Source: Pelagibacterium halotolerans B2 (GTDB taxonomy: Bacteria; Pseudomonadota; Alphaproteobacteria; Rhizobiales; Devosiaceae). Taken from it: a DNA stretch of 64,000 nt. The stretch spans positions 2,294,001-2,358,000 of the forward strand of contig NC_016078.1 of assembly GCF_000230555.1 (NCBI RefSeq), in the 5' to 3' direction. Shown in pieces: positions 1-8,729 of this stretch (within the stretch, counting starts at the first letter, position 1; each line of letters starts with the position of its first letter). The notes under the pieces are model-generated. The model saw only the letters and a list, made by a program, of their open reading frames with translations. It was not told the DNA's origin and made no database searches. The translations under genes and the position numbers were made by a program.

Positions 1-1053
1 AAGATCGGGCCAGGTTTCCGAAATGATCGCCCGCGCTTCGGCATCCTGCCGGTCCTCCTCAAGCACCGCCATGGCTTTATAGGCCAAAAGCCCGTTTTCG
101 ATCCGCGTTTCCGCGCGGTCGACAAGCTCGTCAATACCGGGAAGCTCGGTATCGAAGCTGCGCGTCGTGATAAGGCCCAGAACCCAGGGCACCTTGAGTT
201 CGAAGATTTCGCCATTGGGCAGCGGAAACGCCACGAGATTCAGCCCGGCGGGCGCGGGCTCGGTGTGATACATCGCCTCCATCGCCGCGATCTTCATCTT
301 CTGGTGCTCGGTCGCCACATATCCGCTCTCGTCGCCCAGCACGACGACCGACAGCGCAGAGGCGAGCCCGAAACTGGCCGCAACCACCATCGAGCGCTTG
401 GCCAGTTCGATATGCTTGCCCCTAAGCAGGAACAGCGCGCTGACCCCGAACACGAACACCGCGCCCGTGACATAACCGGCCGAAACCGTATGCACGAATT
501 TGGCCTGCGCGACGGGGTTGAACAGCACCGCCATGAAGTCGGTCACTTCCATGCGCATCGTGTCGGGATTGAATGTCGCGCCGACCGGATACTGCATCCA
601 GCCATTGGCGATCAGGATCCACAGCGCCGAGAAATTGGCCCCCAGCGCCACGAGCCAGGTGACCACCATGTGGCCGACCTTGGAGAGCCGGTCCCAACCG
701 AAAAAGAACAGCCCGATGAAGGTGGCTTCGAGAAAGAACGCCATCAACCCCTCGATGGCCAGCGGCGCGCCGAACACATCGCCCACGTAATGGCTGTAAT
801 AGGACCAGTTCATCCCGAACTGGAATTCCATGACGATGCCGGTGGCAACGCCCATGGCGAAATTGATGCCGAACAGCGTGCCCCAGAACAAGGTCATTTT
901 CCGCCAGATCTCGCGGCCCGTCATCACATAGGTGCTCTCCATGATGGCCATCATGAAAGAGAGCCCGATGGTGAGCGGAACGAACAGGAAGTGATAGAGA
1001 GCGGTCGCGGCGAACTGCAATCGCGAGAGGTTTACGACGACTTCGTCGATCAT
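1..1053 (-). CDS. cydA: Cytochrome bd ubiquinol oxidase subunit I (3' part missing)
   Basis: Quinol-oxidising, heme-bearing subunit of the high-affinity terminal oxidase cytochrome bd in the inner membrane. Reading the minus strand from ATG at 1053 gives an open frame of 351 codons that runs off the left edge. The N-terminus begins MIDEVVVNLSRLQFAATALY and contains ALYHFLFVPLTIGLSF, which holds the likely axial heme histidine. Several hydrophobic helices follow, including a stretch with the conserved GWDRLSKVGHM. The end near the edge (AYKAMAVLEEDRQ) fits the periplasmic Q-loop region of the family. An AGGGG ribosome site precedes the ATG. It is divergent from cydDC, which is needed to assemble this oxidase. 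Identity is secure; the C-terminal third lies outside the window. Confidence 0.95.
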   Translation of the reverse strand, partial: MIDEVVVNLSRLQFAATALYHFLFVPLTIGLSFMMAIMESTYVMTGREIWRKMTLFWGTLFGINFAMGVATGIVMEFQFGMNWSYYSHYVGDVFGAPLAIEGLMAFFLEATFIGLFFFGWDRLSKVGHMVVTWLVALGANFSALWILIANGWMQYPVGATFNPDTMRMEVTDFMAVLFNPVAQAKFVHTVSAGYVTGAVFVFGVSALFLLRGKHIELAKRSMVVAASFGLASALSVVVLGDESGYVATEHQKMKIAAMEAMYHTEPAPAGLNLVAFPLPNGEIFELKVPWVLGLITTRSFDTELPGIDELVDRAETRIENGLLAYKAMAVLEEDRQDAEARAIISETWPDL

Positions 1054-1153
1054 AGGTATGCCCCTAAATCGTTACGTGCCATCCGCAGATCGAGCGCCGG
1101 AACTGGCGGATGGCGACTGCTTAACGCCTACACTTTACCACCATTGCACCGCC

Positions 1154-1167
1154 TTGACCTGGATCAA
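1154..1167. promoter_or_regulatory. FNR/FnrL-type binding site between cydA and cydD
   Basis: The sequence TTGACCTGGATCAA matches the FNR-family consensus TTGAY-N4-ATCAA. It sits in the 172-bp divergent region between cydA (starts 1053, minus) and cydD (starts 1226, plus), 101 bp from the first and 59 bp from the second start codon. An FNR gene lies just beyond cydC, so control of the oxygen-limited oxidase by that protein is a reasonable inference. Nothing else distinctive is seen in the intergenic stretch. Confidence 0.75.
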
Positions 1168-1225
1168 GGCGCCGCGCGGCGCGATAACGCATCTCTGGGC
1201 GCCGACTTTCGCGTATGGTAGCCCC

Positions 1226-2974
1226 ATGGCCTCCGCTTCTCAAACCCCTGCGCCTGCAACGACCGCCCGAAAGCTTATGGGCCTGCGGGCGCAAGGCGGG
1301 TACGCGCTGCACCTTGCCATCGCTGCCCCGCTGGTTTCGGGCGTGCTGCTCGTGGTCTATGCCTGGCTCCTGGCGCAAACGCTGGGCCGCACCATAGAAG
1401 GTGGCGAGCCGCTTTCCGCAGTGCTCGGCCTCATCGCCGCAATGGCCCTCATCGTCATCTTGCGCGCCATCCTTTCCTTGATCGGCGAGCAGGCCGGCAC
1501 CATCGGCGCCGAAGCGATAAAGAAATCCCTGCGCGACCGCCTGTTCTCCCACCTGCTGGCGCAACGCCACGCGCTGGGGCTGAAACCCGCCTCGGGCGCC
1601 GTCGCCGCGGCGCTGATCGATCAGGTGGACGGGCTGGAAAATTTCTTTGCCCGCTACCTTCCCGCCATGATCGCCGCCGCCATCCTGCCGGTCGCCTTTG
1701 CAGTGGTTCTGTTCCCTATCGATTGGGTCGTGGCGCTGCTGTTTTTGTTCACCGGCCCGCTGATCCCTGTGTTCATGGCACTGGCCGGCTGGGGCGCCCA
1801 GGCGGCCACTGACCGGCAGGCTACTGCGCTCTCGCGCCTGTCGGCCCATTTCGCCGACAGGCTGCGCGGGTTGTTGACGCTGAAACTCTTCGGGCGCGAG
1901 GCCGACGCCATAAATGATGTCCACGCCGCCAGCGAAGCGTTGCGCCGCCGCACCAATGCCGTGCTGCGGATCGCCTTTCTGTCCTCGGCCATCCTCGAAT
2001 TTTTCGCGGCGCTGGGCGTGGCGGGCGTGGCGCTCTATGTCGGGCTGACCTATCTGGGGTTCCTCGGCATCAACCCCGGCCTGACCCTGGGCGCCGGGCT
2101 TTTCGCCCTCATCATGGCCCCGGAAGTCTATGCGCCTTTGCGCCAGCTCGCCGCCCATTACCACGACCGCGCCACCGCCCGCTCGGCGCTGGCCGAAATC
2201 GAAAATCTGGTCGCCGACCCCGATACTCTGCAAAGTGCCGATATCGCGCCGCCCGCTCTCGCGCACAAACGCGCGACCCACCTCACGATCAGCGGCCTCA
2301 CCGTCCGGACCGCCTCGGGTACCCCTATCCTCGACGGTCTCAACCTCGATCTCGCTGCCGGCCAGTCCCTCGCCATCATGGGGCCGAGCGGTATCGGCAA
2401 ATCCACCCTCGCGCGCGCCATGACGCGATTGATCCCGTTCGATGGCGAAATTGCCATCGATGGGCGCCCACTCCCCGATTGGCCCGAACCCGAGCTGCGC
2501 GGCACCCTCGCCTTCATCGGCCAAAAGCCCCGCATCTTTACCGGTACCATCGCCGAAAATATCGGCTTTGCCGACCCGCTGGCCGATGATGCCGCCATCG
2601 CATCGGCCGCCGAGCGCGGGCTGGTGAGCCAATTTTCGAGCGCCCTTCCCGACGGCCTCGCGACGCTGGTCGGGGAAGGCGGATACGGGCTTTCGGGGGG
2701 GCAGATCCAGCGCATCGGGCTGGCCCGGCTGTTTCTGACCGACCCCGCGCTCATCGTCCTCGATGAACCCACCGCCCATCTCGACCCGCAAACCGAAGCG
2801 CAAGTGCTCGATCAGGTTTTCGCATTCGCCGAGGGCCGCACCCTGATTATTCTCACCCATTCTGCGACCGTCGCCGCCCGCGCCGATGCCGTGCTGCGCA
2901 TGGCCGGCGGCAGACTGCTGGCGACGCCGCACCGCGCAAAGTCCGTCACGCTCAAGCGGGAGGATCGCGCTTGA
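1226..2974 (+). CDS. cydD: Thiol reductant ABC exporter subunit CydD
   Basis: Half of the heterodimeric CydDC ABC transporter, which exports glutathione/cysteine to the periplasm and is required for cytochrome bd assembly. A fused type of about 582 residues, close to the usual length: an N-terminal membrane domain with six predicted helices, then the ATPase with Walker A GPSGIGKST (about 386-394), signature LSGGQ (about 489-493) and Walker B LIVLDEP (Asp near 513). I chose ATG 1226; an in-frame start at 1058 would add 56 residues of non-family sequence and run over the FNR box. It overlaps cydC by four bases (TTGA), so the two are translationally coupled. Confidence 0.93.
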   Translation: MASASQTPAPATTARKLMGLRAQGGYALHLAIAAPLVSGVLLVVYAWLLAQTLGRTIEGGEPLSAVLGLIAAMALIVILRAILSLIGEQAGTIGAEAIKKSLRDRLFSHLLAQRHALGLKPASGAVAAALIDQVDGLENFFARYLPAMIAAAILPVAFAVVLFPIDWVVALLFLFTGPLIPVFMALAGWGAQAATDRQATALSRLSAHFADRLRGLLTLKLFGREADAINDVHAASEALRRRTNAVLRIAFLSSAILEFFAALGVAGVALYVGLTYLGFLGINPGLTLGAGLFALIMAPEVYAPLRQLAAHYHDRATARSALAEIENLVADPDTLQSADIAPPALAHKRATHLTISGLTVRTASGTPILDGLNLDLAAGQSLAIMGPSGIGKSTLARAMTRLIPFDGEIAIDGRPLPDWPEPELRGTLAFIGQKPRIFTGTIAENIGFADPLADDAAIASAAERGLVSQFSSALPDGLATLVGEGGYGLSGGQIQRIGLARLFLTDPALIVLDEPTAHLDPQTEAQVLDQVFAFAEGRTLIILTHSATVAARADAVLRMAGGRLLATPHRAKSVTLKREDRA

Positions 2975-4641
2975 AATCCCTGCTGTTCTTCGCGCCCCTG
3001 TTCAGACCGCACGCCAGAAGGCTCGCGCTCGCGCTGCTGCTTTCGCTCGTAACGCTGGCCGCCGGCACTGCCCTGCTCGGCGTTTCGGGCTGGTTTCTGA
3101 CCGCCACCGCGCTGACCGCGCTGGGGGTTTCATTTAATCTGTTCGCTCCCTCTTCAATGGTGCGCGGCTTTTCCTTCATCCGCATCCTGTCGCGCTATTT
3201 CGAAAAGCTGGTCGGCCACAACGCCACGCTCACCCTTTTGTCGGACTTGCGCCGCTGGCTGTTCGGCGCGCTGTTCCCCCGCCTGCCACTGGCCGACCGC
3301 TCCCTGCGCCATGGCGATCTCGTCACCCGCATGAGCGCCGATATCGATGCGCTCGATACGATCTTTCTCATCGCCATCGGTCCGTTCCTTGCCGCGCTGG
3401 TGCTCGGCGGCGCGCTTACGGCGGTGCTGTTTTTCCTCCTGCCCGGCGCCGCGTGGATCTATCTGGGCGCCATTGCCACCAGCGTTCTCCTCATCCCCAC
3501 AATACTCGCCCGCACCACCAGGACGCTGGGCCGCGATGCAGTCGAAGCCGCCGCCAGCCTGCGCGGACATGTGCTCGATGCCATCGCCGGGCACGACGAT
3601 CTCATAGCCTTTGGCCAGGCCGGCTTCGTCGCCGCCCGGTTCAATGCCGCCAGCAAAACACTTGCCCGCCTGCGCAATCGTCAGGGGCTGGCCACGTCCA
3701 TCGCCGCTGCCGCGGTTCAGATCGTCACCGCAATTGCGCTCCTTGCCATCGTGGTTATCGGGTTGAACGCCGTGCAGGCGGGCATAATCGGAGGGCCGGT
3801 CTTCGCCGGCATCGTCTTTGCCGCGCTGGGCAGTTTTGAAGCGACCGCCGTGATCGTGCGCTCCATCGGCAAGCTCGGCGCCGCCTTGGCTTCCGCCGAG
3901 CGCCTGCACCAGATCGCCACCGCCCCGATCGCCATAACCGACCCGGCCCGCCCCGTGCCATTCCCGGCAACCGGCGCCATCGCGTTTGAAGCTGTGACAT
4001 TTTCCTATCCCAACGCCGAACCGGTCCTGTCCGACCTCTCGCTCACGGCCGCTCCGGGCGAACACATCGCCATCTCCGGCCCCAGCGGCGCCGGAAAATC
4101 GAGCCTGCTCCACCTCCTGCTGCGCCTTTACGATCCCCAAGCGGGCGCCATCCGCATAAGCGGCATCGATATCCGAGATATCGCCCAGGCCGATCTGCAC
4201 GCCCATATCGCCCTGCTCAGCCAGCAAAGCCCGGTTTTTCTCGATACGGTGCGCAACAATTTGCTGATCGCCAGACCCGACGCCACCGATGCAGAGCTCT
4301 ACGCAGCGCTGAGAAACGCGCGCCTCGAAACCACAATCCGCGCCCTGCCCCACGGCCTCGATACGATATTGGGTGAAACCGGCACGACGCTATCGGCCGG
4401 GCAGGCAAGGCGGCTGTGCCTCGCGCGCACCCTGCTCGCACCGGCACCGATCGTTCTTCTCGACGAACCCACCGCCGGGCTCGACAGGGAGACCGAGTTG
4501 GCCCTGCTCGCCGATTTCCCCAACGCGCTGGCCGGCCGCACTGTGCTTTTGGCCACACACGCCCTGCTGCCCGAAAACACCCGGTTCCGCCGGCTGGCGC
4601 TGACGGACCGGACCCTGCGCGAGGCCGATCAGCCGCAATAA
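2971..4641 (+). CDS. cydC: Thiol reductant ABC exporter subunit CydC
   Basis: Second half of the CydDC exporter. About 556 residues: an N-terminal ABC membrane domain with the motif LLGVSGWFLTATAL typical of CydC, then a nucleotide-binding domain with Walker A GPSGAGKS (about 370-377), Q-loop LLSQQSPVF, signature LSAGQ and Walker B IVLLDEP. Translation begins at TTG 2971, inside the TTGA that also ends cydD, with GGGAGG a few bases upstream. The 3' end overlaps the convergent FNR gene by 13 bp. The signature LSAGQ differs from the usual LSGGQ, as in other CydC proteins. Confidence 0.92.
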   Translation: MKSLLFFAPLFRPHARRLALALLLSLVTLAAGTALLGVSGWFLTATALTALGVSFNLFAPSSMVRGFSFIRILSRYFEKLVGHNATLTLLSDLRRWLFGALFPRLPLADRSLRHGDLVTRMSADIDALDTIFLIAIGPFLAALVLGGALTAVLFFLLPGAAWIYLGAIATSVLLIPTILARTTRTLGRDAVEAAASLRGHVLDAIAGHDDLIAFGQAGFVAARFNAASKTLARLRNRQGLATSIAAAAVQIVTAIALLAIVVIGLNAVQAGIIGGPVFAGIVFAALGSFEATAVIVRSIGKLGAALASAERLHQIATAPIAITDPARPVPFPATGAIAFEAVTFSYPNAEPVLSDLSLTAAPGEHIAISGPSGAGKSSLLHLLLRLYDPQAGAIRISGIDIRDIAQADLHAHIALLSQQSPVFLDTVRNNLLIARPDATDAELYAALRNARLETTIRALPHGLDTILGETGTTLSAGQARRLCLARTLLAPAPIVLLDEPTAGLDRETELALLADFPNALAGRTVLLATHALLPENTRFRRLALTDRTLREADQPQ

Positions 4642-5366
4642 GTCTCGAGCCGCTCGATATCGGGGATAACAAATCTGCGGTTGTTCTCGACAGCGATCAC
4701 CCCCGCCTTGCGCAGCTTGGTCAATTGCCGCGATACGGTCTCGATGGTCAGCCCGAGAAAATCGGCGATATCGGCGCGACTGAGCGGCAGATCGAACTCG
4801 GCATCGCCCCGCTCTCCCAGCTCGCGCTGGATCTGGGCCACCGGATCGATATGGGTGGCGATGAGGAACAGGAAGCTCGCGACCTTTTCTTCCGCCGTCT
4901 TGCGGCCCAGCGTCACCATCCAGTCCCGCGCCTCGTCGAGTTCGCGCAGCGTCTGCTCGTGCAGCCGGTGCTCGAGCGCCGGATTGGCCGCCATGATCGC
5001 TTCGAGCGCCACTTTCGGGATGCGGCACAATTCGACATCGGACGCCGCCTCGGCGGTCAACCGGCTCTGCCTGCCATAAAGCCGACCCAGAAAGTCCGGA
5101 GCAAATTGCAGGCCCACCACCTGCTGGCGCCCGTCTTCGAGCATCTTGGTGAGCTTGACCACCCCCGTCATCACATTGGCGTAAGTGGTGACGTCGGCAT
5201 CGTCGGCGATCAATTCGCTCCCCGCCTCCTGACGCACCATGCGGGTGTGCTTTGAGAGTTCGAGCAATTGATCGGGTTCAAGCACCCCGCACAATCCGCG
5301 ATGGCGCACCTCGCAATTGCGGCACAGCACCGGCGTCTGCGAATTGTGGATGTCCTGCCTGCTCAT
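4629..5366 (-). CDS. Crp/Fnr family oxygen-sensing regulator, FnrL/FnrN type
   Basis: Transcription factor of 245 residues that should sense oxygen through a [4Fe-4S] cluster. The N-terminus has Cys15, Cys18 and Cys26 and a fourth cysteine at 114 (VELCRIP), the FNR ligand pattern. A cyclic-nucleotide-like beta roll follows, then a helix-turn-helix with ADFLGLTIETVSRQLTKL, carrying the E-xx-SR recognition residues of FNR. ATG 5366 is chosen because GGAAAGGA lies just upstream; an upstream in-frame start would add 30 non-family residues. It is convergent with cydC and probably acts at the box at 1154-1167. Confidence 0.9.
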   Translation of the reverse strand: MSRQDIHNSQTPVLCRNCEVRHRGLCGVLEPDQLLELSKHTRMVRQEAGSELIADDADVTTYANVMTGVVKLTKMLEDGRQQVVGLQFAPDFLGRLYGRQSRLTAEAASDVELCRIPKVALEAIMAANPALEHRLHEQTLRELDEARDWMVTLGRKTAEEKVASFLFLIATHIDPVAQIQRELGERGDAEFDLPLSRADIADFLGLTIETVSRQLTKLRKAGVIAVENNRRFVIPDIERLETYCG

Positions 5367-5537
5367 CACGGGTCCTTTCCGCACCACTGCTTTAGAACCA
5401 CCTCGCCATGGCCGACGATACGCGAAATCGTCGCACGGCCCAATACGCCCATACAATTGAAGCGATTAACACAATCCCGATTTAAGCTGGCATCACTATA
5501 GGAGGCTTTTTGCCTTGCCTCGTTTTAGTATGATTTT

Positions 5538-6509
5538 ATGCCAAACGGTTCCCATCCCGATCCCCGGCTTGCCGAAGGACTCGATCCAGAACTTGTCGCC
5601 TTTGTCGACGACATAACGGCCGCCTATGCCCGGTTTCCGTCGTTTCACGCGCTCGATATCGAAACCCGGCGTAGGGTGGCCGAAGCGGTGCGAGCGCCTT
5701 GGGCCAGGGGTGGCCCGGTCCTCTACCGCTCGGTCAACCGGGTCATCAGCCACATGCGGGCCCGCATCCACATGCCGGCCCCCGGCCCCCTTCCGGCGCT
5801 GATCTATCTCCATGGCGGGGGCTGGACCTTTTTCAGCCTCGACACCCACGACCGCCTGATGCGCGAATACGCCGCGCGCGCCGGCATCGCGGTGATCGGA
5901 CTGGAATATCCGCTGGCGCCGGAAACGAAATTTCCCAACCAGCTCACCCTTCTGGCCGATCTCGTGCGCCTTCTGGCCAATCGCGGCGAGGACTGGGGCA
6001 TCGATCCTTCAAGACTGGCCATCGGCGGGGATTCGGCGGGCGCCAATCTCGCCCTTGCCACCGCGCTCACCCTGCGTGAAAGCGACTATGGCGATGCGCT
6101 GTGCGGCCTGCTGCTCAATTACGGCGCCTTCGATGCGCGTATGGATAGCGAAAGCCACCGCCTGTTTGGCGATGGCCGCTATCTTCTGGGCGCCCAGGAA
6201 ATGGAAGTCCTGTGGTCCAACTACACCCGCGACCCGTCCCAGCGCACCGACCCTTTCGTCAGTCCCATCCTCGCAGACCTTAAGGGCCTGCCCCCAAGTT
6301 TCATGACCATCGCCGACCTCGACATCCTCCGCGACGAAAACCTGACGCTCAAATCCGCGCTGGAGGCGGCAAATGTCCCCGTTTCCGGCGGCCTCTACCC
6401 CGGCTCGATCCACGCCTTTCTCGAAGCGGTGTCGGTTTCGGCGCTTGCGGACAAAGCGCTGGACGATGGCGCGGCCTGGCTCAGGGAAAGGCTCGGCATC
6501 TCGTCTTGA
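5538..6509 (+). CDS. Alpha/beta hydrolase, hormone-sensitive-lipase-type esterase
   Basis: Predicted carboxylesterase of 323 residues, probably cytoplasmic as no signal peptide is seen. It has the HGGG oxyanion motif (92-95), the nucleophile elbow GDSAG with Ser166, an Asp at about 262 in DLDILRDE and a His at 292 in GSIHAFLE, which together make the catalytic triad of the HSL/acetyl-hydrolase family. Natural substrate is not evident. A strong AGGAGG at 5500-5505 is too far from the ATG to serve it. The gene is divergent from the FNR gene; the 171-bp space between them holds no motif I could identify. Confidence 0.85.
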   Translation: MPNGSHPDPRLAEGLDPELVAFVDDITAAYARFPSFHALDIETRRRVAEAVRAPWARGGPVLYRSVNRVISHMRARIHMPAPGPLPALIYLHGGGWTFFSLDTHDRLMREYAARAGIAVIGLEYPLAPETKFPNQLTLLADLVRLLANRGEDWGIDPSRLAIGGDSAGANLALATALTLRESDYGDALCGLLLNYGAFDARMDSESHRLFGDGRYLLGAQEMEVLWSNYTRDPSQRTDPFVSPILADLKGLPPSFMTIADLDILRDENLTLKSALEAANVPVSGGLYPGSIHAFLEAVSVSALADKALDDGAAWLRERLGISS

Positions 6510-6528
6510 ATGAACTTCCTTGCCGCGC

Positions 6529-6951
6529 TTACGCCCCATACTGGTCGTCCGAGACCTTCTCCAACCACTCAACCGCCCTGCCGTCCTGAACTTCCTGCAC
6601 GGCGATGTGGGTCATCGCCGTCTCCGGCGCGGCCCCATGCCAGTGCTTTTCACCCGGCGCAAACCAGACGACGTCGCCGGGCCCGATCGCCTCGATCGGG
6701 CCATCCCACCGCTGCACACGTCCGGCGCCCGACGTAACGATAAGCGTCTGGCCCAGAGGATGGGTGTGCCATGCCGTCCGCGCCCCCGGCTCGAACGTCA
6801 CCGCCGCCCCCTGCACGCGCGCGGGATCGAACCGATTAAACAGCGGATCGATCCGCACCGACCCGGTAAACCAATCCTCCGGCCCTTTCCCCGATGCCGT
6901 CGAACCTGCCCTGATGATTTCCACGCCCGATCCTTTCCAGGTGTTATCCAT
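6529..6951 (-). CDS. Cupin-domain protein
   Basis: Small single-domain cupin of 140 residues. The first cupin motif is visible as [17 protein letters not shown] and the second as [16 protein letters not shown], giving the usual His/His/Glu-like/His metal site. The spacing and the W-H-TH-P-GQ pattern resemble the carboxymuconolactone-decarboxylase-associated and hydroxynitrile-lyase-like cupins, but function cannot be assigned. Its start overlaps the end of the upstream DUF1801 gene by 8 bp, so they form a two-gene operon, convergent with the esterase. Confidence 0.82.
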   Translation of the reverse strand: MDNTWKGSGVEIIRAGSTASGKGPEDWFTGSVRIDPLFNRFDPARVQGAAVTFEPGARTAWHTHPLGQTLIVTSGAGRVQRWDGPIEAIGPGDVVWFAPGEKHWHGAAPETAMTHIAVQEVQDGRAVEWLEKVSDDQYGA

Positions 6952-7360
6952 TGTCCCGACGATGATAGGTCAGCGCCATGCGCAGGCACAACGCCAACGG
7001 CGTTTCTTCCAACGGCATCGAAGCCGGGACGATCAGCGCCCGGTTGCCTTCGAAGTCGAATGTGTCGGCGAAATGCGCCCTGAAATTTTCGACAAGATTT
7101 GTCCGGCAGTTGAAAAACACGGCGGCCTTGTCAGGCGCCAGTTTCGATATCCCCAGCCGGATCGTCGTGCCTGAACGCGTCTTTTCGGTCAGATAGGCCG
7201 GCTCGCCCCATTTCAGCGTTTCGGTCAACGGTCCCACGCCCCCGGTTGCCGATGCGGTCGCAAAAATCGTGAGGCGAATATCGAGCAATTGTTTCCGCAC
7301 CCGCGCGGGATGACGCGACAGTGCCAGCACCACATCGGCAGGCACGACGGGCGCGCTCAT
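6944..7360 (-). CDS. DUF1801 domain protein
   Basis: Protein of 138 residues with the DUF1801/YdhG-like pattern: [13 protein letters not shown] followed by TTIRLGISK and [14 protein letters not shown]. The fold is known in the family but the function is not. ATG 7360 is preceded by AAGGG. It is the first gene of a two-gene operon with the cupin downstream. Confidence 0.8.
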   Translation of the reverse strand: MSAPVVPADVVLALSRHPARVRKQLLDIRLTIFATASATGGVGPLTETLKWGEPAYLTEKTRSGTTIRLGISKLAPDKAAVFFNCRTNLVENFRAHFADTFDFEGNRALIVPASMPLEETPLALCLRMALTYHRRDNG

Positions 7361-7437
7361 GGTGTGCCCTTGAGCCGTGCTTGGAAATCGGCGTGAACAA
7401 AACTTGCCGTCCGGTTTCTGGTCATACGCCTCCCTCC

Positions 7438-7499
7438 CAAGTCCAGAATCATACCCTCAATGCCCGAAAACAAACAGACCAATCCAGCCCATCGCCCCA
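7438..7499 (+). repeat. 62-bp direct repeat, copy 1
   Basis: Starts CAAGTCCAGAATCATACCCT and ends at GCCCCA. Copy 2 lies 105 bp downstream at 7543-7604 with only a few mismatches. Both copies are in the non-coding stretch 7361-7678 between the DUF1801 gene and the metal-transport operon. No open frame with family features was seen there. Confidence 0.8.
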
Positions 7500-7542
7500 T
7501 GTCCCTGATGTCAAGCTGTCATTTTGTCATACCACAAGCTCA

Positions 7543-7604
7543 CAAGTCCAGAATCATACCCTGAATGCCCGAAAACCAACAGACCAATCCAGCCCACCGC
7601 CCCA
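7543..7604 (+). repeat. 62-bp direct repeat, copy 2
   Basis: Near-identical copy of 7438-7499. A short related stretch (GTCATAC ahead of CAAGTCCAG) also precedes both copies, so the duplicated unit may be about 105 bp in tandem. Confidence 0.8.
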
Positions 7605-7678
7605 CCCCCTGCCCGGAAGCCTTGCGGTCCTGCCGCCCTGCCGCGAGCAAACTCCTCCCAGGTTCAAGCGCAAGGCAT

Positions 7679-7734
7679 AATTGCAAATCATTCTCATTTG
7701 CAATTGACTCTTTGCGAATGATTGTCATATTCAA
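7679..7734. promoter_or_regulatory. Two tandem palindromic operators ahead of the Mn/Zn ABC operon
   Basis: The first site is a perfect inverted repeat: AATTGCAAAT at 7679-7688 and ATTTGCAATT at 7696-7705, with a 7-base centre CATTCTC. The second, at 7712-7734, keeps the same 8-7-8 geometry in weaker form: TTGCGAAT, centre GATTGTC, then ATATTCAA. The two start 31 bp apart, about three helical turns. The position just upstream of a metal-uptake operon and the AT-rich 7-base centre suggest a Fur-superfamily regulator (Mur or Zur); that part is inference. Confidence 0.7.
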
Positions 7735-7760
7735 TTGCATATTCCTTCCAACATGCAATA

Positions 7761-8729
7761 ATGGCCGCCATGCTTTCCCGACCCATCCTCCTCGCCACCC
7801 TTTCGCTCGCCCCTTTCGGCGCCATCGCCCAGGAACCGGTTTCCGTCGTTGCCACTGTGGGCATGATCGGCGACATCGCCCAGACGCTCGGCGGCGATTG
7901 CATCGCCGTTGAAACCATGATGGGCCCGGGCATCGATCCGCATCTTTATCAGGCCACCGCCCGCGACGTGCAGACGCTCAACCGCGCCGGCCTTATCCTT
8001 TATTCGGGCTACGGGCTCGAAGGTCAGCTCGGCGACGTCTTTGCCCGCTATGCCGAGCGCGTGCCGACCCTGGCGGTTTCCGAAGCGGGCATCGCGCGCG
8101 AGGACCTGATCGCCACCGACGATGCCTATGGCGTCGACCCGCATCTGTGGATGGACGTGTCGCTCTGGGCCAGGATCGTGCCGGTCATCGCCGGCCAGCT
8201 TTCTGAGCTCGCCCCAAATTGCGCCACCACCATCGATGCCAATGCCGAGACCTACGGGGCCGAACTGGCAGCGCTCCATGATTGGACGCGCCAGACTATC
8301 GCCTCGATCCCCCAGACCCAGCGCATCCTCGTCACCGCCCACGATGCCTTTGCCTATTATGGCCGTGCCTACGATATCGAGGTGGCGGGTATTCAGGGCA
8401 TTTCCACCCAGTCCGAAGCCGCCATCGCCGATATAAGGCAAACCGCCGATCTGATCGTCGAACGGGAAGTGCCCGCCATCTTCGTTGAATCGACAATCAA
8501 CCCGCGCACCATCCAGGCGGTGATCGAAGCCGCCAACCAGGCCGGTCAGCCCGTCGAAATCGGGGGTGAATTGTTCTCGGACGCCATGGGTGACCCCGAT
8601 ACGGCGGGCGGAACCTATATCGGCATGATCCATTCCAACACCACCGCCATCGCCGAAGCGCTCGGCGGCACGCCCGCACCCCTCCCTCAAGCGCTTGCAG
8701 ATTGGGCTGCCCAATGGACGATCGAATGA
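7761..8729 (+). CDS. Mn/Zn ABC transporter, periplasmic substrate-binding protein
   Basis: Cluster A-I metal-binding protein (TroA/ZnuA/MntA family) of 322 residues. A signal peptide runs MAAMLSRPILLATLSLAP and is probably cut after AIA, before QEPVSVV. Metal ligands expected in the family are visible: His in GIDPHLYQ, His in GVDPHLWMD, an acidic residue in GISTQSEA and an Asp in GGELFSDAMG. The His-rich loop usual in high-affinity zinc proteins is absent, which leans toward manganese, but this is not decisive. ATG 7761 is chosen; 7770 is also possible, and neither has a clear ribosome site. It overlaps the ATPase gene by ATGA. Confidence 0.88.
   Translation: MAAMLSRPILLATLSLAPFGAIAQEPVSVVATVGMIGDIAQTLGGDCIAVETMMGPGIDPHLYQATARDVQTLNRAGLILYSGYGLEGQLGDVFARYAERVPTLAVSEAGIAREDLIATDDAYGVDPHLWMDVSLWARIVPVIAGQLSELAPNCATTIDANAETYGAELAALHDWTRQTIASIPQTQRILVTAHDAFAYYGRAYDIEVAGIQGISTQSEAAIADIRQTADLIVEREVPAIFVESTINPRTIQAVIEAANQAGQPVEIGGELFSDAMGDPDTAGGTYIGMIHSNTTAIAEALGGTPAPLPQALADWAAQWTIE

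Noticed and set aside
265-1221. 318-codon plus-strand open frame opposite cydA
   Set aside because: Composition is typical of an antisense shadow (His, Arg, Glu rich); the minus strand encodes CydA clearly.
1121-2932. 603-codon open frame on the minus strand opposite cydD
   Set aside because: Rich in Gly, Arg, Gln and Asp with no family motif; it is the shadow of a GC-rich coding strand, while cydD has all ABC signatures.
5500-5537. Alternative upstream start for the esterase using the AGGAGG at 5500
   Set aside because: The only nearby start-like codon after that site (TTG 5515) is out of frame with the esterase.
7438-7604. Candidate CRISPR array
   Set aside because: Only two long copies, no short regular repeats or spacers, and no cas genes in the window.
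7731-8714. 327-codon minus-strand open frame opposite the Mn/Zn binding protein
   Set aside because: Low-complexity Gly/Asp-rich translation without motifs; the plus strand has a signal peptide and metal ligands.
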